Below are positions 1 through 7,764 of a DNA stretch of 22,837 nt, in pieces. Source of the DNA: an uncultured Pedobacter sp. (GTDB lineage Bacteria; Bacteroidota; Bacteroidia; Sphingobacteriales; Sphingobacteriaceae); the NCBI RefSeq assembly GCF_946480185.1, contig NZ_CAMLIG010000044.1:1-22837 (forward strand), given 5' to 3'. The translations under genes were made by a program, and so were the position numbers. The first letter of the stretch is position 1, and every line of letters begins with the position of its first letter. Under the pieces are notes generated by a model. That model did no database searches. It had not been told where the DNA came from and saw only the letters and a program-made list of their open reading frames with translations.

Positions 1-119
1 TTAAACTCGTCGCCAAAAGATGCGGTATAATAGGAATTAAAAAGGTAATAAATTATTGCTACGCCCGCTGTTAAAAATAGAATGTATTTAACAACAGTAA
101 AAGTCGTAGCTTTTTTCAA
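1..119 (-). CDS. N-terminus of a membrane protein, possibly flippase-like/UPF0104 (truncated by window start)
   Basis: An open minus-strand frame enters the window edge without a stop. The only usable start after the in-frame stop at 132-134 is a TTG at 117-119, five bases past the panD stop. About 39 residues are visible: a basic start (MKKATTF) followed by a hydrophobic stretch (VVKYILFLTAGVAIIYYLF) that looks like a first transmembrane helix. The tight spacing suggests it is the third gene of the panC-panD operon. From memory of Bacteroidetes genomes, panD is often followed by a lysylphosphatidylglycerol-synthase/flippase-like (UPF0104) membrane protein, and this N-terminus would fit. That identity rests on context, not on a motif. 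The catalytic or transport part lies outside the window. Confidence 0.5.
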   Translation of the reverse strand, partial: MKKATTFTVVKYILFLTAGVAIIYYLFNSYYTASFGDEF

Positions 120-123
120 TAAT

Positions 124-474
124 CTATTGGATTAGTTTGTTGTTATCATCCGGGAAAACTAAAATTGGCTGGTATTTTTTAGCTTCCTCAAACTCCATGT
201 GGGCATAAGAAACAATAATTACAATATCACCAATTTGGGCTAACCTGGCGCAAGATCCATTTAAACATACTTTTCCAGTTCCTCTTTCGCCTTTAATAAT
301 GTAAGTTTCAAATCTGGCGCCATTATTATTGTTAACCACCTGCACTTTTTCGTTTGGAATCATATTGGCGGCGTCGAGCAAGTCCTCATCAATAGTAATG
401 CTACCAACATAATTCAACTCAGACTCTGTAATCTTAACCCTATGGATTTTAGATTTTAAAACTTCAATTACCAT
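124..474 (-). CDS. panD: Aspartate 1-decarboxylase
   Basis: Cytoplasmic pyruvoyl enzyme that decarboxylates L-aspartate to beta-alanine for pantothenate and coenzyme A synthesis. The 116 residues match the usual family length. The proenzyme self-cleaves between Gly24 and Ser25, both present (YVGS, 22-25), and Ser25 becomes the pyruvoyl group. Lys9, Arg54, Tyr58 and Asn72 (LNGSCARL, 71-78) are the known substrate and processing residues and fall at the standard numbers. The gene starts 34 bases after panC on the same strand, so the two probably share a transcript. PanC joins the beta-alanine made here to pantoate. The start is ATG at 474. Nothing is truncated or unusual. Confidence 0.97.
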   Translation of the reverse strand: MVIEVLKSKIHRVKITESELNYVGSITIDEDLLDAANMIPNEKVQVVNNNNGARFETYIIKGERGTGKVCLNGSCARLAQIGDIVIIVSYAHMEFEEAKKYQPILVFPDDNNKLIQ

Positions 475-508
475 TATGCAAAAATAAAAAATAGATTCTA
501 TAAAAAAG

Positions 509-1339
509 TTAAGGCAACATCATATTATCTATCAGCCGGGTATTTCCAACCGAACAAGCTACCAATGCTATTGCATTTCTCTGGTTAGTTAAGGGCTGTA
601 AGTTTTTAAGATCTACAATTTCTAAATATTCTAAATGCAGCAAATCGTCATTATAAAAATCTTTTGCTTGTTTTAACAGTTCATTATTAGGTGTTTGCCC
701 ATAGTTTTCTTTTATAAAACTCAAGGATTTGTAAAGCTGTAATGATTTTTTCCGTTCATCTGCATTTAAACGGATATTTCTGGAGCTCATTGCCAAACCG
801 TCTTTTTCGCGAACAATCGGGCAGGCTTCCAATTCAATTTCTAAACCAAAATCTTTAGCCATTTTAGTAATCACTAAAAATTGCTGGTAATCTTTTTGTC
901 CAAAAAAGGCGAAATCTGGCTTTACCAGTTTAAATAGTTTATAAACTATCTGGGTAACACCTTCATAATGCCCCGGCCTAAATTTGCCTTCTAAAACCCG
1001 GTTTAAATCGCCAACCTTATAATCCCATTTTTCGTTGGGCTCATACATCTCCTCAATTTCGGGGTTAAAAAGCACATCGCATCCTGCATTTACTAAAAGA
1101 ATTTTATCGTTTTCTATGGGTTTCGGATATTTTAAAAGGTCATCTGCATTGTTAAACTGCGTTGGATTGACAAAAATTGTAGCAACCGTTAAATCGCACT
1201 TTCTCTTTGAGGCGGCAATTAAAGACAAGTGTCCCCCATGCAGAGCGCCCATAGTGGGTACAAGTCCAATTTTTACTTTACTTCTTTTTACAGAGTTTAA
1301 GTAGTTGGTAAGCTGTTCTTTAGTAGTAAAAGTTTTCAA
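509..1339 (-). CDS. panC: Pantothenate synthetase (pantoate--beta-alanine ligase)
   Basis: Cytoplasmic ATP-dependent ligase that condenses pantoate with beta-alanine to give pantothenate through a pantoyl-adenylate. Motifs, numbered from the longer possible start at 1363: [10 protein letters not shown] (36-45, the nucleotidyltransferase HxGH), NPTQF (66-70), FGQKDYQQ (154-161) and the KMSKS-like MSSRN (192-196). The frame can begin at TTG 1363 (284 aa) or TTG 1339 (276 aa); there is no ATG before the active-site motif. I prefer 1339, which gives MKTF and puts 27 residues before PTMGALH, as in E. coli PanC, where the motif begins at about residue 29. It heads the minus-strand operon with panD and diverges from the GT5 gene at 1489. 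Confidence 0.95.
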   Translation of the reverse strand: MKTFTTKEQLTNYLNSVKRSKVKIGLVPTMGALHGGHLSLIAASKRKCDLTVATIFVNPTQFNNADDLLKYPKPIENDKILLVNAGCDVLFNPEIEEMYEPNEKWDYKVGDLNRVLEGKFRPGHYEGVTQIVYKLFKLVKPDFAFFGQKDYQQFLVITKMAKDFGLEIELEACPIVREKDGLAMSSRNIRLNADERKKSLQLYKSLSFIKENYGQTPNNELLKQAKDFYNDDLLHLEYLEIVDLKNLQPLTNQRNAIALVACSVGNTRLIDNMMLP

Positions 1340-1410
1340 AAACGATGAAATTTTAATCGGCAAATGTGGCTAAATTGTTCTGGATTAACAAAGGGCATTT
1401 ACGTAAAACA

Positions 1411-1441
1411 TTGTAAATCCGCAAGAAATTTATTACATTTG
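1411..1441 (+). promoter_or_regulatory. Bacteroidetes-type promoter for the GT5/DUF4270 operon
   Basis: TACATTTG at 1434-1441 matches the Bacteroidetes -7 element TAnnTTTG. A TTG at 1411-1413 lies 20 bases upstream, a suitable distance for the -33 element. Transcription would begin near 1446, leaving a leader of about 40 bases before the ATG at 1489. The assignment rests on motif match and position only. Confidence 0.6.
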
Positions 1442-1488
1442 CAGTTCAAATTAGAACTTCTTAACAAAAACTTATCACAGATTACGAG

Positions 1489-2313
1489 ATGGGAAAAACC
1501 AAGCTTTTGTTTATAACACATGAAATGTCACCCTTTTTGGATTTGACAGCTATTTCAAAGATCACAAGAACCTTACCTCAGGCCATGCAGGAGAAAGGAT
1601 TTGAGATAAGAATATTAATGCCTCGTTTCGGTAATATCAATGAGAGAAGAAATCGGCTTCATGAAGTTATCCGCCTTTCGGGGATGAATATCATTATTGA
1701 TGAGAACGATAATCCTTTAATTATAAAAGTAGCATCAATACCTTCTGCCCGAATGCAAGTTTATTTCTTGGATAACGAAGATTATTTCCATAGAAAATAT
1801 GTTTTCAACGATGCAAAGGGTAAATTCTATGCAGATAATGACGAAAGAACAGTTTTCTTTTGCAAAGGTGCTTTAGAAACGGTTAAAAAATTAGGCTGGG
1901 CGCCAGATATTGTTCATTGCCATGGCTGGATGAGTGCGCTTGTTCCTGCTTATTTAAAAACTAATTACAAAGACGATCCTACTTTTAAGGATGCCAAAGT
2001 TGTTTATTCTTTATATGAAAACGCTTTTGCTGGATCTTTAGGAGATTCTTTCGCTAAAAAAGCTTTGATGAAAGGCATGGACGAAAAAGATATTGCAGGA
2101 TATGCGGACGCAAGTCATAACGGAATAATTAAGGCGGCAATACAATATTCAGATGCGATAGTTTTTGGTGACGAAAGCGTGGACGAAGAAGTGTTAAACT
2201 TTGTTAAAAAATCGGAAAAACCGGTTTTAGAGTATTCTTCTACATCAGATATGGAAAATTATTACAATTTTTACCAAGAAATTGCCACTGATGAATTAGT
2301 ATCTGTAGCTTAA
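1489..2313 (+). CDS. Short GT5 protein: glycogen/starch synthase N-terminal domain only
   Basis: The protein resembles the N-terminal Rossmann domain of GT5 glycogen synthases but has only 274 residues, against about 480 for GlgA. Matching segments are the first strand LLFITHEMSP (6-15), the LP..M..KGFEIRILMPRFG stretch (29-48), YFLDNEDYFHR (92-102), DNDERTVFFCKGAL (116-129) and HCHGW (143-147). The C-terminal GT-B domain, which holds much of the ADP-glucose site and catalytic residues, is absent. The usual KxGGL loop near residue 15 reads DLTAIS instead, so normal glycogen synthase activity is doubtful. There is no frameshift and the end (DELVSVA) looks natural, so this is a stable short form rather than debris. 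The DUF4270 lipoprotein follows after 18 bases, probably on the same transcript. The function is unknown. Confidence 0.85.
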   Translation: MGKTKLLFITHEMSPFLDLTAISKITRTLPQAMQEKGFEIRILMPRFGNINERRNRLHEVIRLSGMNIIIDENDNPLIIKVASIPSARMQVYFLDNEDYFHRKYVFNDAKGKFYADNDERTVFFCKGALETVKKLGWAPDIVHCHGWMSALVPAYLKTNYKDDPTFKDAKVVYSLYENAFAGSLGDSFAKKALMKGMDEKDIAGYADASHNGIIKAAIQYSDAIVFGDESVDEEVLNFVKKSEKPVLEYSSTSDMENYYNFYQEIATDELVSVA

Positions 2314-2331
2314 AAATACTTAACGAATTAT

Positions 2332-3726
2332 ATGAGATTTTTCAAATTAGACTTATTAACCCTGTTAGTAAGTCTTTTTATTTTAGGAAGCTGTAAAAAC
2401 CCTACAGGTATTGGTTTAGATGTTAACCCGGATGCTGCTTTACAGAGTAATATTGTAGATACAAGTACCGTAATTACGAAGCTTCAAAAACAAGATAGCG
2501 TTTTGGCAAATTACACCGCCCAAAGTGTTTTAGGCTATTTTAACGATGCAACTTTTGGTAAAACCACTGCAAACATTGCAATGGGCTTAACCATGCCATC
2601 CGTTAATTATAGTTTTGGAACAAACCCAACTTTAGATTCGGCCGTTTTGGTTATCCCTTTCATTGGTTTTTATGGTGATAGTATAAACTCAACTTTTACC
2701 GCCGAAGTAAGGCAACTTAACGAGGTTTTGTATAACGAATCTAGTAAAAGTTATTATTCCAACAAAAAATGGTTAACCAACTCTACTGTAATTGGAACCA
2801 AAATAATTACTACCAACCTCAAAGATAGCATCTACATACAGGCTATTATTACAGGCCAGCCTGATAGTCTTATTAAAGTTCGAAGACAGCTGAGGATTAA
2901 GTTAGACCCCAATTCTGATTTTGTTAAAAACAAAATTTTTAATGTTGATTCTGTGAACAAAGTTTCAAACATTGCGTTCAACAATTACATCAAAGGCTTA
3001 TTTCTATCTGTTAACAAAGGCGCTTCAACCGGTGCTGGAGGTTTGTTCTCCTTAGATACTTATACTAGCGGAGCTGCTAAATTAGATGTTTTTTATAAAA
3101 CAACTAATACCAGCGGAACAATTGATACTTTGGTAAATAGTTTTGGTATTAATGGAGCTAGTGGAAGTGCGGCCACCGAATTAACATGGGACATCACCGG
3201 AACGCCAGTTAAAGCCGAGTTAGAAAGTACCGCTAAGAATAGTAATACCTTATTTTTAAAAGGTTTGGCTGGTACTCAAGTTAAGGTTGAATTTCCTTAT
3301 TTAGATAAATTAAAGGCTCTTGGAAGTAACGTTGCTATTAATAGAGCCGAGTTGGTTTTTTACACAGATAACAATCCAGCTTACGGAACATATCAGCCAA
3401 TAAGTCGTTTGCGTACTTACCGTTGGGATATCGCCAACAGGCCACAACCACTTCCAGATGAATCTCCTAGTGACCCAAGATATTTAGGCCCTGGATTTAA
3501 TGGTGGTTATTTTAACAGTGTCACAAAATCGTATGTTTTTAATGTTACCGGTTACGTTCAGGATTTGTTAAGAGGCAGACTAAAAGATTACGGCACTTTT
3601 ATTACCCCGTCAGATTTTACCACCGCAACAAACGGGTTAAATATTTTAGGCAGAACTGTTGTAGGTGGCGGAGGCAGTGCCAATTACAAAGTTAAACTGC
3701 GCATCTTTTATACAGACCAAAAGTAA
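2332..3726 (+). CDS. DUF4270 family lipoprotein
   Basis: A 464-residue envelope protein recognised as DUF4270 by its length, its start and its position after the short GT5 gene. It begins with a lipoprotein signal: basic MRFFK, hydrophobic LLTLLVSLFIL, and lipobox LGSC with the lipidated Cys at residue 21. The mature part is rich in Ser, Thr, Asn and Gly and in alternating beta-type segments, with no transmembrane helix and no recognisable catalytic motif. Lys22 and Asn23 follow the lipid Cys, so I see no acidic surface-export signal; whether it faces the periplasm or the outside is open. It is likely co-transcribed with the GT5 gene 18 bases upstream. The biochemical role of the family is not known to me. 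Confidence 0.85.
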   Translation: MRFFKLDLLTLLVSLFILGSCKNPTGIGLDVNPDAALQSNIVDTSTVITKLQKQDSVLANYTAQSVLGYFNDATFGKTTANIAMGLTMPSVNYSFGTNPTLDSAVLVIPFIGFYGDSINSTFTAEVRQLNEVLYNESSKSYYSNKKWLTNSTVIGTKIITTNLKDSIYIQAIITGQPDSLIKVRRQLRIKLDPNSDFVKNKIFNVDSVNKVSNIAFNNYIKGLFLSVNKGASTGAGGLFSLDTYTSGAAKLDVFYKTTNTSGTIDTLVNSFGINGASGSAATELTWDITGTPVKAELESTAKNSNTLFLKGLAGTQVKVEFPYLDKLKALGSNVAINRAELVFYTDNNPAYGTYQPISRLRTYRWDIANRPQPLPDESPSDPRYLGPGFNGGYFNSVTKSYVFNVTGYVQDLLRGRLKDYGTFITPSDFTTATNGLNILGRTVVGGGGSANYKVKLRIFYTDQK

Positions 3727-3748
3727 ATTTCTTGTTGCTTTATAAATG

Positions 3749-3796
3749 AAACTATATTTTGTAGCTTAGCAGCGTCTTCAAAATATAGTTTTTTTT
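3749..3796 (+). terminator. 12-bp inverted repeat plus T-run abutting the glmS start
   Basis: AAACTATATTTT (3749-3760) and AAAATATAGTTT (3780-3791) are perfect inverted repeats around a 19-base loop. A run of eight T covers 3789-3796, directly before the glmS ATG at 3797. The layout is that of an intrinsic terminator for the GT5/DUF4270 transcript, although the stem is very AT-rich. It could instead be a leader hairpin or an operator for glmS. Confidence 0.55.
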
Positions 3797-5638
3797 ATGT
3801 GTGGAATTGTTGGTTATATCGGCTTTAGAGAAGCCTATCCCATTATTATTAAGGGTTTACAACGTTTAGAGTACCGAGGCTATGACAGTGCCGGAGTAGC
3901 GTTATTAGACCATTCATCCAATGTAAATATTTATAAAAAAGCAGGTAAAGTTGCCGATTTAGAGAGTTTTATTGAAGGAAAAAATCATACCGGCTCAATT
4001 GGTATGGGGCATACGCGTTGGGCTACCCACGGTGCGCCAAGTGATAGAAATTCGCACCCCCACCAATCGGGCGACGAAAGATTAGCGATTATACATAACG
4101 GAATTATAGAAAATTATGGCCCGTTAAAAGAAGAGCTGATCAGCAGAGGCCACGTTTTCATCAGCGATACCGATACCGAGGTATTGATTCACCTGATAGA
4201 GGATATTAGAAAAGAAGCAAAAATTGATTTACAGGAAGCAGTACGCGAAGCTTTAAAGCAAGTTATTGGTGCGTATGCCATTGTGATTATGAGCAAAGAC
4301 GATCCCGAGATGCTTATTGCCGCTCGTAAAGGAAGCCCAATGGTGATTGGTGTAGGGATAAACGAATACTTTATTGCTTCAGATGCAACCCCAATTGTAG
4401 AATATACAAAAAACGTTATCTATTTAGATGATAACGAAATTGCTTATCTAAAAACAGATGAGCTTGTTATTAGGTCAATTGATAATGAAATCAGAACGCC
4501 GTATGTGCAGCAGTTGGAGATAAAACTCGAAATGCTTGAAAAAGGAGGTTATGAGCATTTCATGTTAAAGGAAATTTATGAGCAACCACGCTCTATAAAT
4601 GACTGTATGCGTGGACGTATCTATCCATTAGAGGGTAAAATTAAGTTGGGAGGTATTAAAGATTATACCAAAAAATTTAAGAATGCAAACAGAATTATTA
4701 TTGTGGCCTGCGGTACTTCATGGCATGCGGGTTTAGTAGGAGAGTATTTAATTGAAGAATACGCAAGAATACCGGTTGAAGTTGAATACGCTTCTGAATT
4801 TAGGTACCGTAATCCAATAATAACAGAAAAGGATATTGTAATTGCTATATCGCAATCTGGGGAAACTGCCGACACCATGGCCGCCATTGAAATGGCGAAA
4901 TCAAAAGGGGCTACAATTTTTGGGATTTGCAATGTTGTCGGTGCTTCTATCCCTCGTTTGTCTGATGCGGGAATTTATACGCATGCGGGCCCAGAGATAG
5001 GTGTTGCGTCAACAAAAGCTTTTACCGCTCAAGTAACCGCTTTAACTTTAATGGCCTTTTATATGGCCGAAAGGAAAGGAACCTTATCGCAAACCAAATT
5101 AATTGCTTTGTTGAGTGAGTTGGAAAGAATACCTAGCATGGTACAGAGAGCCTTGGAATCTGATAAGTTGATTTTAAAGATTGCTGAAAAATTCAAAGAC
5201 TCAAGAAATGCACTTTTCTTAGGAAGAGGAAGCGGTTTCCCGGTAGCTTTAGAAGGAGCGTTAAAGCTGAAAGAGATTTCTTACATTCATGCAGAAGGTT
5301 ACCCAGCAGCAGAAATGAAACACGGTCCAATTGCTTTAATTGACGAAGAAATGCCAGTTATTGTAATTGCCACCCAAAATTCGTCATACGAAAAGGTGAT
5401 ATCTAACATACAGGAAGTAAAAGCTAGAAAAGGTATTGTGGTTGCTATCGTAACGGAAGGTGATACTGAGGTAGTTAAAATGGCAGATTATGCGATAGAA
5501 ATACCTGCAAGTGATGAAGCATTTTTACCACTTCTGGCTACTATCCCTTTGCAATTATTATCATACCATATTGCAGTTTTAAGGGGCTGTAATGTAGATC
5601 AGCCACGTAACTTGGCAAAATCTGTAACGGTAGAATAG
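3797..5638 (+). CDS. glmS: Glutamine--fructose-6-phosphate aminotransferase (isomerizing)
   Basis: Cytoplasmic enzyme making glucosamine-6-phosphate from fructose-6-phosphate and glutamine, the entry step to UDP-GlcNAc, peptidoglycan and lipid A. The 613 residues match the family. The N-terminal glutaminase begins MCGIVGYIG, with Cys2 as nucleophile once Met is removed, followed by YRGYDSAG (26-33), GHTRWATHG (71-79) and HNGIIENY (100-107). MLKEIYEQP (256-264) leads into two SIS domains, with CGTSWHAG (305-312) and SQSGETADT (352-360) in the first. The C-terminus NLAKSVTVE is the canonical GlmS ending. The ATG directly follows the T-run of an inverted repeat and has no visible ribosome-binding site. 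I saw no glmS ribozyme. A strong terminator follows. Confidence 0.98.
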   Translation: MCGIVGYIGFREAYPIIIKGLQRLEYRGYDSAGVALLDHSSNVNIYKKAGKVADLESFIEGKNHTGSIGMGHTRWATHGAPSDRNSHPHQSGDERLAIIHNGIIENYGPLKEELISRGHVFISDTDTEVLIHLIEDIRKEAKIDLQEAVREALKQVIGAYAIVIMSKDDPEMLIAARKGSPMVIGVGINEYFIASDATPIVEYTKNVIYLDDNEIAYLKTDELVIRSIDNEIRTPYVQQLEIKLEMLEKGGYEHFMLKEIYEQPRSINDCMRGRIYPLEGKIKLGGIKDYTKKFKNANRIIIVACGTSWHAGLVGEYLIEEYARIPVEVEYASEFRYRNPIITEKDIVIAISQSGETADTMAAIEMAKSKGATIFGICNVVGASIPRLSDAGIYTHAGPEIGVASTKAFTAQVTALTLMAFYMAERKGTLSQTKLIALLSELERIPSMVQRALESDKLILKIAEKFKDSRNALFLGRGSGFPVALEGALKLKEISYIHAEGYPAAEMKHGPIALIDEEMPVIVIATQNSSYEKVISNIQEVKARKGIVVAIVTEGDTEVVKMADYAIEIPASDEAFLPLLATIPLQLLSYHIAVLRGCNVDQPRNLAKSVTVE

Positions 5639-5659
5639 TTTAATAGATTGAATAATATT

Positions 5660-5686
5660 AAAAGGAGGCTTTTTGCCTCCTTTTTT
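5660..5686 (+). terminator. Intrinsic terminator of glmS
   Basis: AAAAGGAGGC (5660-5669) pairs perfectly with GCCTCCTTTT (5675-5684) around a five-T loop, and the T-run continues to 5686. It begins 21 bases after the glmS stop and insulates oxyR. Confidence 0.93.
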
Positions 5687-5707
5687 GTTATAATCATTTT
5701 TGTTTTG

Positions 5708-5722
5708 ATAGAATTTGTCTAT
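5708..5722. promoter_or_regulatory. ATAG-N7-CTAT site before oxyR, candidate OxyR autoregulatory site
   Basis: ATAG (5708-5711), seven bases, then CTAT (5719-5722) matches one half of the enterobacterial OxyR consensus (ATAG-N7-CTAT repeated with N7 between). The site ends eight bases before the oxyR ATG and overlaps a promoter-like TAGAATTTG, so a bound protein could block transcription. The neighbouring positions do not complete the second half-site. Autoregulation is inferred. Confidence 0.5.
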
Positions 5723-5730
5723 TTTACATC

Positions 5731-6666
5731 ATGACAATTACCCAACTTGAATACGCCGTTGCCGTAGATACTTATAGAAGTTTTGTTTTAGCTGCAGAAA
5801 AGTGCTTTGTAACCCAACCTACGCTAAGTATGCAAATCCAAAAATTGGAAGAACATTTGGGCGTGAAATTATTTGACAGATCCAGACAACCCATTACGCC
5901 CACAGAAATAGGAGTTGAAGTAATTGAGCAAGCTAGAATACTTTTGCAGGAAAGTTTTAAAATAAAAGATATTATAGAAGAGCGGAAAGGCGAAATAGGT
6001 GGTGAGTTTAAAATTGGAGTAATCCCCACAGTTGCGCCATATCTGATTCCAAAAGTAATAGGAGGCTTTTTAGAGAAATATCCTAAAATAAGGCTTTCTG
6101 TCTCAGAGCTTACTACTGAAAATATAATACAACAGTTAAAAGTAGGTTTACTAGACTGTGGCATATTGGCAACCCCATTAGATGAGGACTTTTTAACCGA
6201 ACGACCAGTTTATTACGAGAACTTTGTAAGCTATCTGACTAAAAACAGCCCAATGTTCAAGAAAAAAGCATTGACCACTAATGATTTAGATGTAGATAAT
6301 CTTTGGTTATTAAACGAGGGACACTGCATGCGAAACCAGGTTTTAAATATATGTCAGCATGCCAAATCAAACCACCATAAGCTAAATTATAATACGGGAA
6401 GTATTGAAACTTTAATTAAAATGGTGGATGTGAATGATGGGATTACCATTTTGCCAGAGCTGTCTCTACAAGATTTTTCGCTAAAACAGATGGACAGGGT
6501 TCGCTATTTTAAAAGCCCGGAGCCAAGTCGGGAAATAAGCATTGTTACCCATAAGAATTTCATCAAAAAGCGGATGATTGAAGCATTGGAAGCGGAGATT
6601 TTAAACAGCATTCCAAAGCGAATGAAGAGCAAGAAAAAGAAAGAAGTGATTGCTATTGATCTATAA
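5731..6666 (+). CDS. oxyR: LysR-family peroxide sensor OxyR
   Basis: Cytoplasmic transcription factor that senses hydrogen peroxide and activates antioxidant genes. The 311 residues show the LysR winged helix-turn-helix at 1-60 (AAEKCFVTQPTLSMQIQKLE, 21-40) and a substrate-binding-like effector domain from about 90. In the effector domain EGHCMRNQVLNIC places cysteines at residues 199 and 208, the same numbers and spacing as the redox disulfide pair of E. coli OxyR, with a matching GHC.R.Q context. This marks it as OxyR rather than a generic LysR. The C-terminus is strongly basic (KRMKSKKKKE). The 3' end overlaps the convergent carboxypeptidase gene by 14 bases, with no terminator between them. 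No peroxidase or dps gene lies beside it. Confidence 0.93.
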   Translation: MTITQLEYAVAVDTYRSFVLAAEKCFVTQPTLSMQIQKLEEHLGVKLFDRSRQPITPTEIGVEVIEQARILLQESFKIKDIIEERKGEIGGEFKIGVIPTVAPYLIPKVIGGFLEKYPKIRLSVSELTTENIIQQLKVGLLDCGILATPLDEDFLTERPVYYENFVSYLTKNSPMFKKKALTTNDLDVDNLWLLNEGHCMRNQVLNICQHAKSNHHKLNYNTGSIETLIKMVDVNDGITILPELSLQDFSLKQMDRVRYFKSPEPSREISIVTHKNFIKKRMIEALEAEILNSIPKRMKSKKKKEVIAIDL

Positions 6667-7555
6667 AGGAAAGGGTTGAATGCTTTTTCCTGATTTCTAA
6701 TCTCACTTTTCTTCCTAAAATTAAAGCTCTATTATCTGGCAAATGCCCTGCCGGAAAGTTAAAGCCAACCGGAAAACCATATTTAGATACAACTGAATCA
6801 ATAATTTCATTTACAGAATATCCAAAAGGCGGCTCGTCCTGCTTAATGTTGGTAAAACCGCCAACTATTAATCCTTTTAGGTTTTTCAGTTTTCCGGCCC
6901 GGTCTAAAGTGTGGATCATGCGGTCAATTGCATAAGCATATTCCCCAACATCTTCAATAAAAAGAATCTTATCGTTATAATCTATATCATTTTTAGAATT
7001 TATACAGGCAACCAATAAGGTTAAATTTCCACCAACAAGCTCACCCTCGCAAATTCCAAGTCTATTTTCCGTACTACTCGGAAATGTATAAGTTATTTCT
7101 TCGCCAAAAAGCGCTCTTCGTAAACTTGCTAAACCTTCTTTGGAGCTTTCGGAAATGGTGGAGGGCATTTGTGCATGTAAGCTTTGTAAAGCCATGCTTT
7201 GCAATTGTAAGTGAAATACGGTGATATCGCTAAAGCCAATGATCCACTTTGGGTTTCGGACTAATGAAGTCCAATCTATATCGTCCACAATCCGGATACA
7301 TCCGTAACCGCCTCTGGCCGCAATAATTGCTTTTATGCTGGTGTCGTCAATAAACTTTTGCATATCGCTCGCTCTCAGTTCATCCGTTCCGGCAAATTGA
7401 AAATGCGATGCAGTAATGGTATCGCCCAAAACTACTTCCAATCCCCAAGACTCTAAAAGTGAGATAGCATCTTTCATTGGAGCTTTCAAACTTTTAGCCG
7501 GACAAGTGATGGCTATTTTGTCTCCTTTTTTTAAATAGGGTGGATTGATCATCAT
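6653..7555 (-). CDS. S66 family LD-carboxypeptidase
   Basis: Serine peptidase of the LdcA/MccF family. LdcA members remove the terminal D-Ala from murein tetrapeptides in the cytoplasm during peptidoglycan recycling. The 300 residues match the family. The catalytic triad is visible: Ser109 in IIGFSDIT, Glu201 in FIEDVGEY and His271 in PAGHLPDN, together with the conserved ARGGYG (80-85). There is no signal peptide, which agrees with cytoplasmic recycling. MccF-type immunity is the other known activity of this fold, but no microcin genes are nearby. Two adjacent Met codons allow a start at 7555 or 7552. The 3' end overlaps oxyR tail to tail. Confidence 0.92.
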   Translation of the reverse strand: MMINPPYLKKGDKIAITCPAKSLKAPMKDAISLLESWGLEVVLGDTITASHFQFAGTDELRASDMQKFIDDTSIKAIIAARGGYGCIRIVDDIDWTSLVRNPKWIIGFSDITVFHLQLQSMALQSLHAQMPSTISESSKEGLASLRRALFGEEITYTFPSSTENRLGICEGELVGGNLTLLVACINSKNDIDYNDKILFIEDVGEYAYAIDRMIHTLDRAGKLKNLKGLIVGGFTNIKQDEPPFGYSVNEIIDSVVSKYGFPVGFNFPAGHLPDNRALILGRKVRLEIRKKHSTLSFIDQ

Positions 7556-7612
7556 TTTAAATTTATTGAACTTTATAAGGCGTTAACGATAGCAACGACA
7601 TCCTTTTTGTTT

Positions 7613-7635
7613 GTCATCCTGAGCGGAGTCGAAGG
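7613..7635. repeat. Bacteroidetes-type dispersed intergenic repeat fragment
   Basis: GTCATCCTGAGCGGAGTCGAAGG lies in the spacer before metG. It closely resembles a sequence I recall as repeated many times between genes in this phylum. Sixteen bases here (7622-7637) occur exactly, in inverted orientation, at 15884-15899, so the segment is repeated within the window. Confidence 0.65.
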
Positions 7636-7725
7636 CTGGCAAATAAAAAGATATAGTGGATAGCGTGTTAAAACGCACATATTATTTATCTTTTGCTATA
7701 ACTACTGATTTTAAGCATTATCAAT

Positions 7726-7733
7726 TATCTTTG
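7726..7733 (+). promoter_or_regulatory. -7 promoter element for metG
   Basis: TATCTTTG is a perfect TAnnTTTG -7 element. The metG start at 7765 lies 31 bases after it, giving a leader of about 26 bases. I see no convincing -33 element. Confidence 0.55.
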
Positions 7734-7764
7734 CAAATTAATAAAACAACCCAAACATTTAGTT

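Noticed and set aside
1035..1304. 89-codon plus-strand frame opposite panC
   Set aside because: It lies wholly antisense to the conserved catalytic part of panC and its translation has no recognisable features.
1489..2313. Frameshifted or truncated glgA pseudogene
   Set aside because: No remnant of the C-terminal domain follows: the DUF4270 gene starts 18 bases later. The frame is clean and the short form is, as I recall, common in the phylum.
3727..3796. glmS ribozyme in the glmS leader
   Set aside because: The spacer of 70 bases is too short for the known ribozyme and shows only a simple inverted repeat.
6653..7555. Microcin C immunity (MccF) role for the S66 peptidase
   Set aside because: No microcin biosynthesis or transport genes are adjacent, and the protein fits murein recycling LdcA equally well.
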